A DNA stretch of 64,000 nt from Rhipicephalus microplus (Eukaryota; Arthropoda; Arachnida; Ixodida; Ixodidae): NCBI RefSeq assembly GCF_043290135.1, contig NC_134710.1:257130092-257194091 (forward strand), read 5' to 3'. How positions within the stretch are numbered: position 1 is the first letter of the stretch; each line of letters starts with the position of its first letter. Shown here in pieces: positions 27,901 to 39,900 of the stretch. The notes under the pieces were generated by a model. It made no database searches. It saw nothing but the letters and a program-made list of their open reading frames with translations, and was not told where the DNA came from. Position numbers and translations under genes: made by a program.

Positions 27901-30900
27901 ATCTTCCTGTGTGCATCTGTCTTGTCTGGATTTCTATTATGCTTAGCTGAATAGGAAGCACTATATTTGCCTGAATATAATGCAAGTTTCTTTTTATTTC
28001 ACAATTTGTATTCGCTGATGTCCACTGTCATCTTGTAAACGCCCCCCCCCCCCTCCTTAGCAGACTTTCGTAAATAGTTTTCGTAGAACAAGTTTTCCCC
28101 GACTTCTAGGAATAGCTCTCTATAAAATAACTGGCATAAATTTCTGGCAATTATTACTGCTCAACATGCCAAATGTCGAATTAAAGCGACAGCTTTAATT
28201 TGACATTTGGCTTGCAAAGGTTCTTTTCATTACAGAACTTCGATGTTGCTGTAGCATTTTTGCGAGAGGCATGCACTTCTGTCAAGTTTGTGCACTTTTC
28301 CAATAATACACACATATTGGTTTGTGGAAAGGTCTGTAAAAAATCACTATGTTGCCAGAATGGGCAAATTGAAATTGATTCTAAAGGTTGAGTGGCTGGA
28401 CTAACTACTAGAAAATGCTGGGTGCACGAGAAACAAATTTAACATGCCAAAATCGACTATCCAAAAGCGTCGATCACTGGTGATCGATTTGAATATGTGT
28501 AATGGTAATGAAAGAGTTTATGCAACATAATATCAATCTATGGCACAACCTAAAATACAGTGGAATTTTGGTATAATGATTATGACTTGCACGAATTTCT
28601 GGGTGATACGAATTTTTCAGTGGTCCCAGCCTAGGTCCATTAACCTTCAATGTAATAAAATGCAGTTGTTCCAAACCATTTTCACCCAACAACCATTGAT
28701 ACAAACTTACGCTATCATGTAGGTTTGAAAAGGTGCTGTCTATGCTGCTGCAGAATACAAGTCAGTCAATCATGGCTGCGGAATACTGAAGCGCAAGCTT
28801 TCGCACTACGCTGTCAGTTCGTCAGGATCGGCCATCAGCAGCACGCGATGGTATGCCAATCCTCTGAGACGGTGTGCGAATCTGAGTTTCTAATGCACGC
28901 ACCTTTGCATGCCCTAATGTTTTGCTTACAAATGGCGTTGCTTTTTCACATGCGAAGAATTAAAAACAACAAAAAGTCTCCCGACACGTCAATGTGTGCT
29001 GCTGTGTGCGAGGCATCGATGTTGTACTGTGTTTATTTACACTTGCCTGTAATGTCCTCACAATCGGGCAGGGTCGCTACTGGTGGCTACTTTTCGCCAA
29101 ATTGGCGAAATTGAGAGGCCTGTGGCAACTTAAAATCACGATTGACGACATGGCGATTTTTTGTCGATTTTCGGCTTAGGTTTGGACTGAGTTATGTATT
29201 CTATTCCGAGTGTTTTCAAAACGAATGGGCGACATTTTCTATATTTTTTGTAGTATTAGCCTCACCCTTTACAGGTCCACTTTACACGCAATGCAGTAGG
29301 TCTGTCCTGTTCCTCGTGTGTATTTCCTAGATTCACCAAGATCATTGAGGCACTGGTGCACTGGTGCATCTACCAGCAACCTCCAAGCAGAATTTAGGTC
29401 AGCAAACTTCTCGCGTGTCGCGAGGTGGTCGTGTACTAAGTTCTTTAGCGGCTTCAAGAGCTTTAGGCTTCTTTAAAGCTTGGCTTGTGAAGTGGCGAGG
29501 TGATGGTTAAGCCACGTGTTCTGACCACAGCTCCAATTCATCTAAATAGATTGTAGACTTCTTCCCGGCTGTAGTACCCTCTAATTTTTTATGTAGAGTT
29601 TAAACTTTTTATTAACATTCTTTTAGGGCCGGCCAAGAAGTCATCTTCTTTGAACAGCCTTCAGAAACTGTGCTGAGGCGAATGTTTAGCGTAAGCATGA
29701 CTGCACAGAAAACGTGCTGCGTGAATTGTGATGGTTACACCCCACTTTTGAATTTATTACCTTCGTTTTGTCATTAAGTTGTTCTGTTATCAAACACATC
29801 ATTCCGCTCAATGAAATTCTCGAAATTTGTAAAAAGGCTACACACGCCTTCCTTTTCTTGTTGTAGCGGCTGCTTCATCCCGTATTCGCCACAACTAAAA
29901 CCGTCGCAAACTTTTCTTATGAGGCACTAGCATTCAGGGACGCTGATGGTGCATGCATGCCCTTTCCCAGTGCAACCACGGTGAAGCGGGTGATGCAACT
30001 GGCATTAAATAATGTCAATATAAATAAGGGGTGACGGACAGTATTGTTGTCCACAGGACTATACATAATTAGTAATCTCTATTACTAGGCAAGCCACACA
30101 TACATGGAGTGGCCACTTTTTGGTGAAAGTTGAAGAAAAATAGCGACTTTTGGCAACTTTTTGCTCGTCGTTTGGCGAGTATCACTCAAAAGTCAGAGGC
30201 AACCCTGCAATTAGGCACCCTATGAAAAGCGGATGAGAACCGAAAAAGGAAGAGGACTGTCTTAGTGAGAGAGCTAGGCCTCGCAATGTCAACATGCACG
30301 ACTGTGTGGAATGTGCACACTTGCCAATTCTCCGATTTGTGCGGGACACACAAATTTTCAGCAAACTTCCCGAGTGTGCGGGCATGGCGGTAAAGCTCCC
30401 AAAAAACATCCCTCGCACTACCGTGGTAAGAACAACAAAAGCAGTGGTTATAAAATTTTCTGGCCTTCATCTGTCATGTGTGAAGTGCTCTCTAGGTTTT
30501 TTTGCTACAGTACTCCGATGTCATGTGGAAAAGCATACTCAAGTTAGAAAGAGCTTGGTAATTGTCTCGGGTCACAACACATATAGTTCCGCGCATGCGC
30601 TGTATATTTACAAGTACACGTGTCACTGTTGACGTTTAAAAACTTACTGTTATTCAGAGCTGTTGATGATGTTACTGCGTCCCTGCGATACAATAAATTA
30701 AAATGTACACCAGCTTTCTTTCGTTGCATACTGATTTCCCATGTTTTCTGGTGATAAGAATTTTTTTATTACCCCCATGAGATTTGTATCACTATGGTTT
30801 TACTGTGCTCAGTTCTGAGAAGTTATCTTATCACTATGTTTACACATTAAACTCACTTGAGTCTCAAGCTCCATGACTCTTTGGCGCAGTTCCCGCAGCT

Positions 30901-33900
30901 CAGCAGTAGCATCAGCTTCCTTGAGTCGAGCAGTCATCAGTTCTTCCTGAAGCTGGTTCACTTGAGACTTATTTCCACTCCATCGTGAAGGTGTTGACTG
31001 GTTGTCTGACTGATGGGGGTTTTCCGAACGATGCTTCTACATAATGAAATTACAAGTCTATATACATTCCCACACACTTAGCCATATGCTACAATAAGCA
31101 ATATAGCCAGGACGGTCATGCACTTTCAGCAATTAAATGTGGTTAATTAAACAAAGCAATCAGTTTCACCTTTTGAATACTTCAAATGCATAATTTTGCA
31201 CCAATAAGCACTAGTACAATCGAACTGCCAAAAAGAAGCACAAAGCACTGAACAAACTCTAATTTATACAGCAATGAGAATATTCAGAATATTCACTACA
31301 TGCACAGTAAATAGATGGGGTCAGAAATGCAACCTTTGCAAGCATTCTCTTGGTAATACCAGAGTCCTTCAATGCTTTTCTGGTCACGAAACTCCGCCCG
31401 AAGGTTGATATAGGGACAAAATCTGTCGCTAGAGGCGCCACCCGTCGTATGGGGGCCACAAGCCGTCGCCACTGCTGGGCTTGTATGCGCACTGCGGCCG
31501 ACGTTTCGACGCGATTATGTGCGTGCTGTTCTTCCTGTTACCTTTTTTTAAACGTCTCTGAACGCATTAATGCCACCAGATAAATAAGTTGAAACGGGAT
31601 CCAGTGTCTACGACGAATGAGAGCTGTTTACTTTGGAACGCACGTGTAGTTTACTTGGAAGTGCGGGCCCACCTTATAAACAGCAGCGCATTAAAAGTGT
31701 TCTCACACCGCGCGATAACGCATTGTGTGAATAATTGTCTCATAGCCCAATTATATGCATACTTACGATGCCTCGAAGCGGTACTTGCGAGCTATAGCTC
31801 GCAAGTGTTGAAAGACAATGCTTATGCTCCATGCTCTTGATGCGAGCAGCTACTGCTTGATCTGCTCGACAACATGTTTGTATTTGCGCCCGGCCAAAGG
31901 GCGATTATGTTTACAGTCGCCGACCAATTTTTCGGACCTGGCGGGGACCGAAAAAAAGTACGAAAAATCGAACAGTCCGAAAAATTTGTTTTTGCCAAAA
32001 ATCTGAAGTTTATTGCATCAGGCAGGTTTAAAAAAGTCCTTGATGCTGCCTTGCCTCAAACTACGCTTGAAGGCAATTTGGTTTGCCCGTATTTGCGCCA
32101 AGGTGACATCGTCGCTGTAAACGCTCGACAAAATTGTCACCGCGTTGGCGATCTCCGACGGCTGCGGGCGGTCGTCGTTGTCATCCGACGACAACGACGA
32201 CCGCCATCCGGCGTCGACCGTCATCCAGCGACATCTAGCTGCGAACGTCCACTCTCTATTAGCTTGATTATGGCAGCTTTCTTCTCCATCGTCAGGGGCG
32301 TATACTTCCCACGCTTCTTCACACCACCTGGCTCCCGCGACGGCACAGATAGCGGAACCATGGCACCGAGAACACAAAATTCAATGCCGCAGATAGCCGC
32401 TGCGAAGCACACAACGTCTCGACGCTACGCGACACAACACGTGCAGAATGGCGACTGAAAAAAGCTGCAACGACAATAAAAGAATCCTTCTTTCGCCTCC
32501 TCCCCGTGCGATGTGATGACGATAGTGCTGACCGAAGACGAAAAAACGGCATCCATCACCGCGTCTTTTAAAAAGCAAACACGGCCTCCGAAACTTAAAA
32601 TATGGCGTAGGCATTCCAATCTCGGAGGCAGAAAAGGCATCTGAAGACCAAGCTTAGTCAAGCCGACGGAAAATTCAACATGGCGGCGTTCACAATGGCT
32701 TGGGGCGTAGCACAAAACGAGCGATTTAGTCCGAAAAATCGAACTTTCAGGGGCAAATTCGTCCGAAAAATCGGTCGAAACAATGCATTAGCTCTATGGG
32801 ATCCCTGACGGTGCATTTATGAAGTCCGGAATATCCAACAAGTCCGAATTTTTGGAGTCCGGAAAATCGGTCGGCGACTGTATGCGGTACGTGAGCTTTA
32901 TATTTTAGTAGGGCCGCTAATAGGGGGAGGAAGGTGAACGAAATGAAACACGACTGGGTAGTACAGGAGCAATCACATTGGTTCATATCCGGCTCGCCTC
33001 TCGCGCGCTACTACCCAAGTATTCAAATGAACTGAATGGTTGAGCCAGAAGTTTTATTCCAGACCTTTCAATTGAGTTTATACCCAAATGCGCAGTTGTT
33101 TTGGACACACGTTTGTGAGCGCCGATCGCTTTTTTGACGCGGGGACTTTCGATGCCGAGGGCTTTCGCGACCGCTCTAAACGTGCCCAGCATTTGATTGA
33201 TCACTTCTTTCCACGCAGTTTACACGGGACACCCGCCGCTTGACGTTTCCTTGTGTTTACTGTTTAGGGCATTATTATTTACCGGCCGACAACCCATGAG
33301 TTCTCCGGGAACGGAAGTACAGCAGCCTAATCTGGAAGTTCCCTTTGATGCCAGTGCTAGCCGCTTGGCCGCCTCTGCCACTACCGAGGTACCTCATCAC
33401 ACATTTGTTTTTATTTTTTGGGCTGGAGGGGGGGAAGGGCGGTTATGATTTAAGACATGCGATAAATCTTAAACTTGGTGCTAATGATACGCCGCCTAGT
33501 AGTCAGGTGTGTACTTATAATTGGGAGATTTACATATGGTGCATGTAATGGGGAGAAAGTTGGAAAACATTTATTTACACAAAATACACTGAGAACAACA
33601 CTTTGGAGAAGAAAAGCACTAGAAACTATTGCAGCTGTTCTGAGCAATGTTACACAATCTGTGACTCTACTGTACAATGTGTATTTTGTTTCATTAACAG
33701 CTGCACTCTGCCTCAGCAGAGTGCAGCTGTTAATGTCGCTTCAGCGAGCTGCACTCGCTGAAGCGACACGACCACCTCGTTCACGATGTGCTCGTCGGTT
33801 CTCACAACGTCGCTAGCATCAAAATGCTTTTCGCACACCCGAACGTTCTTACTTTCGAAGCTGAAACCGCCAGCTTCCAACCGCGGTATAGCTCGCTTCC

Positions 33901-36900
33901 ATTTCTCTCGGAGTTCGGCACTACTTGGGAAACAGAAGAGCGACGCCTTTTCTTTATTGCTTCGGTATCCGGAGCTGCAACCCGTCACACAGCACGTCTT
34001 AGGCATTGTTCATTCGAATTTTCATGCCGTCCACCTTGAGCACGGTGCACTGGCACATGAAGTTCACGTTTCGCTGATGCAGAAACTACGAGCTGCCACC
34101 ACACAACGCCTTCGGGATGCCGCCGCGGCCAGTGCGTTCCGCCGGGCGCAGCGGGGCGATGGCCCCCCTAGGACGGCTTGCGCCGCGTAGCGGCCGCTCT
34201 TGGCACCATATCAAGCTCTCCCATAGAGTGACGGTGAAGTTTCGTGACCAGAACAGTATTAAGGGACTGTGGTAATACCCACCCCTTTAACTTAATGAGC
34301 ACATTGTAACTACAGAATAACATACACAGATGTTCCGAATTGCTATAATTGCTAACGCCATACATACCTCCCATGCAGCTTGCAAGTCGGCGACTTTTTG
34401 CCTCAGCTCTTTCATGGATAGATTAGCTTCAGCTTCACGCAATTTTACCGCTATCAATTCTTCCTGTAGAGTTGCCACACTATCATTTGGTGTCGCTTCC
34501 CTTAGCCGTTTGTTTTCCTAGAAAAGATGACATAAAAATAGATAACTATTTTTAAATATTAATTGCTCAACGGAAGTCTGTTCAGTGAAAAAAAAAAGGC
34601 AGTAGAAGATACCTACTGTTATACCTTGATATAACCAACTTATATACAGTGAAATTCTCAATTCATTGAAGTATTTCAGTTAATCAAAGCTGACATCCAT
34701 GAAACACCAAGTATTTTTTGCCTCAATGTAACGAGCCCTGTTTACAGTAAAATCTCATTATTTCAACCCCCGTTAATTCGGAATTTCAGTTAATTCGGCC
34801 ACGGCGTCTGGTCCCATCCAAAATGTACAATGTTCTATGACTGAAAACTCTAATTAATTCGAACAAATTCAGCCGCGCTTCGGTTAGTTTGAACGCCCGA
34901 TTGCGGTTGAGCCACGATGGGGAAGCAGCAGCGGATTCTGCCGGCCAAATCGATGGCCTAAACAACTTTGGGATCGGACTGCGGCCTCTGAGATTCAAAA
35001 CTTCGTCCATGGGTAGTACATAAACTTCATCCATCTACATCTCGGAGGCACCAAAAGTACATCTCGGAGGCACAAAAAAAAAATAAAAAAAATCACATGG
35101 TGGTTTAAACAAACAAAATGGAAAGTAGTGCATCGCTACTGTCATCAGCAACGGGCAACCTACAGATTTGCCTTTCCTTTTTTCTTGGAATTGCTCACCT
35201 CAAGTATGCTTTAAATTATTTATCTGTGCGTGATTAGTGCCATCTGCAGTCTTACTGTTTGCTCTTTTTTGAAAAGTTCACCGGTTTTTATTTCATTTTT
35301 ATTACAGTGCATTTTTTTGCGTGTGTCTGTGTACTTGTGTTGCCTACTTCGTGCGCGCGTGCATGACCACCACGCGAGCGACGCCAGGATGGCTTCCCCT
35401 CCGTCTCCTGCAGACCCAACTACCCGAACTACCACAGTGATTGATTTGATTTGTGGGGTTTAACGTCCCAAAACCACTATTTGATTATGAGAGACACCGT
35501 AGAGGAGGGCTCCGGAAATTTTGACCACCTGGGGTTCTTTAACGTGCACCTACCACAGCGAAGAGGGCGAAGTACGAAGCAAAGGATTTGGCTGCAAAGG
35601 TGAAAATATTCAAGGGGTTGCAAGCGGGAACATCTCAAAAAGAAGTGATGGAAAAGTTCAATGTGAAGAAAAGCACGCTGAGCACATACATGAAAAACGA
35701 ACAGCAGATTATGCAAGCGTTTGACGGGGACATGTTTGGCGACCTAAGGAAGAGGCTTCGAACGGCAGTGCATCCCAAGCTAGAAGAAGCGCTGTTGCAC
35801 TGGATTGCCGTTTCGCACAATGCGCGTTTATCCTTGAGCGGCCCTCTTATCTGGGCACAAGCAGAGACGTTCGTGGTGACTATGAACATTGACTCCTTCA
35901 ATGCGTAGGAAGGCTGGTTCGACCGCTTCAAGAAGTGACACGGGCTGGTGTTCCGCAACGCGTGGTGAAAGAGTTGCAGTTGACGAAAGTGTTTTGCAGG
36001 ACTGGCGGCCTGGACTATCCGTGCACCTTTTTACGTACGAGCCGTGCAACATTTTCAATGCTGATAAGACATCGCTGTTTTATAAGGCTCTGTCTGATAA
36101 GACAACTGCGTTTAAGGGGGACCCGTGCGTGGGTGGAAAACGAATTAAAGAGCGTGCGACAGTTCTTCTGGCTGCTAACATGACCGGCACAGAGCTGCTA
36201 CCGCTGCAGGTAATCAGGAAGGCTGCGAAGCCAAGATGTTTTAAAAATATTAAGCAGCTGCCTGTCGACTATCGATTCAACAGAAAGTCTTGGATGACTG
36301 CCGAACTCTTTCAAGCCTGGCTGCATCAGCTCGACCGCCGCATTGAAGCCAAGGCTCGGGAGGTGGTGTTAGTGCTAGACAACTGTAGTGCGCACACGAA
36401 GGTGCCTGGGCTCGAGAACATTGAACTGCTATTCCTGCCTTTGAACACAATGGCTTCCCTACAGCCGATGGACCAGGGAATCATACAGTTCGTGAAAAGT
36501 TGCTATCGACGGCAGGTACTCGAACGGATGTTGCTCTGCAAGGAGTCAAGCAAGCAGTACGAAGTAAGCCTGCTAAGCGCAATCCACATGCTGACATATG
36601 TGTGGAACAATACACCGCCTGCAGTAATCGCAAACTGCTTTAGGCATACTGGCTTCGTGCATGACGCTGCTGATCTGGGGGTGGTGGCCGATGAGGTAAC
36701 CGGCGAAGAGCAAGGCGGCCGCTATGTGAGCATCATGACAGCTGATGTGCCCCTGGGCGATTACTTCGCAATTGACAGTGATGTTGCCGTGGCCGGCACA
36801 GTGACTGACAGCGATATCGTCACCAAAGTCTTGGACGGCTAAGGGGAATTGGCTGACGAGGACGTAAGTGATGCTGACGAGCGTCCACGCCACACTATGA

Positions 36901-39900
36901 CGGAGGCTGCGCATGCGTTCGCTGTTTTGGAGGACATATGCATGCTTTCCTCAAACAGTGTGCACGGACTAATCCACCTGAAGAAACTTCGCAAAATTGT
37001 GACTTTGTCGCACATTGCATCCGTGAAGCAAACTGCGATCACAGACTTTTTTAAGAAATAAAAGTCTGATGGTGTAGGAGACATTTTTCAAGTGTTTTGT
37101 TCGTACTTGCGATAACTCGTACTCTCAGTTCATTCCGGCATTCTCTCCGGTTCCATGAAGTCCGAATGCACGGGGATTTACTGTATATGAATTTAATTGA
37201 GATGAAGTTGTATCACTACTACAAAGGAATAGAAGGCCATAAACTGTATGTCCTACTGTGCTCGTTGGTGGTATGATTTACCCGTGCGTGGTTTTTGTGA
37301 ACACATTTTCCAAACCCTGCACCATGCAATGAAGAGCGGTTGGCAAAGCAGAGCAGCATGTTTCGCGGCAGTAACTGCAAAAAAAATCGTGTCTCAATGC
37401 TATGCTAATCTTTGAAGCAGTGCAGAGGGCGAACATATGCATGATGATGCTGCAATACTGGTGCATCGTATTACGCACTATTCAACCGCTGCAATGCAAT
37501 GTAGCTTAGAATTATGTGCCATGCTTGTCGTGCATCAACACTAATTTTGGTGTTTATTACTATTATATGCTAAGCAACATACTTCCACTGCTACAAGAAC
37601 AGAAGCAGCGTACATTGTAATCCAACAGTCTATCAATCGAATGGCAAGTCACAACTAATCAGTCTTTTGCAATATAATGCAAATTAATGCCCGCAGCATG
37701 TAAAAGCATATTAAACAGTTGCATGTGTGTATCACTAAGACGAAGAACATCACCTTTCAGATAAAAATAAAAGAGGCAGGACAACATTACCTCTTCAAGC
37801 TCGTGTATCCTTTGGCGAAGGCCACGCATAGTCTCCTGGCCCTCAGCTTCACGCAGCTTCACAGCCACCAATTCATCTTGCAGTGACTTGAGCAGGTCCT
37901 CCGTCTGGCTGTCCAGTGATGACGGCTGTGTCTGTGCCTGCAATAAAAAAAAAAACAATGTCAGTGTTCTCTAAACATGCCATGTCTGGTCATGTGGCCT
38001 TCCATACTGCCACACCAGAATGACATATGTACAGACAGATCATAAGAACCACTGTGCACACGAGCTGCGTTTCCACATTCAAGTGTGAGAAAATTTGCAT
38101 GGCTCATGTTTGGAACCATTGAGGCATTCCTCATGCATTAACTTAATAAGCAAGCAGTGATTTGGACCAGTTTATTATTCACACTAGTCTAAAACAGTGC
38201 ATAAATATGTATACAAAAGATGTATATTGATGCTTGTATGTCCCTTTCAATGTGTTTGTCCTTTGTTTATGCGTAGTTTTCGATGATCATTAATAGCTTA
38301 ATGCACGTTCAGGTTTTGGTTCAACATGAATTTATTATGGGCGAAGCACCTTAGGGTCTAGGCTTGACTGTTGTCCATTGTCTGGCCGTAACATGATGTT
38401 TATCATGAAGAAAATGCGCAGTTCATACAAGGTACCCACTTTATGCCAGGATGATGACACTGATGATGATGAAGAAGCGCGTTAGCACATGAAAGGTACT
38501 TGATAATGATGACGACCATAGAACATTCTTCTTCTGTCACGGATGAAAATGAACGTTAGACACGAGAAGCGGCGGCAAGATGACAAAAAGCCAAGCGGGA
38601 AGGGCGTGGGAACTTTTAAAATGTGTGAGCAAGGGGTCGGCGACGAGCACCCGCAACAGCTGTTGTTACACTTTGATCTACTGACAACAGAAAAGCTCGC
38701 TCAGCTTCATTCAAGACAAATGATGAACGAGGCGAACAAAATAGAAATGATGTGGACTCCACATAAATCCCCACTGAACCTTGTGGCCAGCGTAACGTTA
38801 GATCGCAAGACGGGTGATGTGTGCGGATGACAGCAATTTACATTGGTTCAAGCGAGTGCAGTAACTGTGCACAAATCGCAAAGAGGGACATACTCGTTCA
38901 TTGTCTATGAGTACATCAAAAATCACCCGCAAAAGTTGGTGTATGTAGCTCTCAGTAGTTTCATTATAGTAAACAACCTCTACCTTACCGATTCCAAAAA
39001 AAAATCATAGTTTCTACCTGAAGATAGTAACGTCAACAAGGACATGGTGCATCTGTTTAAATGTCTCGAGCAACACAGATTGCCAACACTGACATAATGG
39101 TACTTCAGAGCCTTTCAAGAAGGCATAGATCAAACGACAGAGTTTACCCTGTTCTTGCTAACTGCTCGTTCCCTCAATGCCCATACAGATGACGCAAAAA
39201 AAATCTCATACTAACGAAAGTCGACGTCCTTTGCTTTACCGAAAAGTGGAACGCAAGAATGCCACAAATCGATACATTCTTTTATGGTGTCTACACAAAA
39301 GCAGAGCGTACAGCGGGTGGCATTGGTATGTACGTGAAATAGCCAGAGACCGTGCTGATTCTTGACCTACCAAAAAAAGACGCGATCTGACAACAGTGAA
39401 CAGACAATAAGCCTATCCAATAGATTCGTCATAATGACAATGTCCTTGGCCCCGAATCTCTCCCGAGGCAACGCATCGATCTAGCCATGCGCTATTATGA
39501 AAGAAAGTACAAGAACAACCTCTTCGAACTTCTCGGAGACTTCAACGCTGACATCACGGAGAGCGCCAGGCTTCTACAATAAATGACGTCTTGATATGCT
39601 CTACTGTGCATTTTGTATGACTGGAAACAACCTACAACTACCTAGGGAATGTGCATAGACCTCGTCTTTGCCAATTTCAGGCTAGATCTGACAGTAGAAG
39701 AACCACTGGCTCTACATTTCATTGACCACAAATCAGTAGGCTTGTGCGAGTATTCAAATGCTTCGAATATTCGAACAAATAGGCGAGTATTCGAATTCGC
39801 TTCGATTCAAATTTAATTTATCGAATATTTTCGAAGTATTCGCAATGAACAAATAAATGTACATTAGTCCGTCTGTAAAGGTGGTTTCAAAGCAATGTAG

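Larger units (their letters stand above)
31361..34270 (-). mobile_element. 2.9 kb THAP-domain DNA transposon with 9 bp target duplication
   Basis: The ends are imperfect inverted repeats of about 33 bp. The left reads AGAGTCCTTCAATGC then TTCTGGTCACGAAACT; the reverse complement of the right reads ACAGTCCCTTAATAC then TTCTGGTCACGAAACT. The 9 bp sequence GGTAATACC lies directly outside both ends (31352-31360 and 34271-34279). Inside are a THAP-domain ORF, two perfect hairpins and a later Tigger-derivative insertion (31914-32880). A 9 bp duplication suggests a Mutator-like or P-like superfamily; no catalytic domain was recognised, so the superfamily is open. Confidence 0.75.
34745..37183 (+). 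mobile_element. pogo/Tigger transposon, inactivated
   Basis: The left end starts CAGTAAAATCTC at 34745 and the right end finishes GGGGATTTACTG at 37183, each next to TA. It is 2439 bp long. The coding strand is plus, opposite to Evi5. A truncated SINE (35440-35549) is inserted in the transposase N-terminus. The coding region holds premature stops and a frameshift. Confidence 0.92.
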
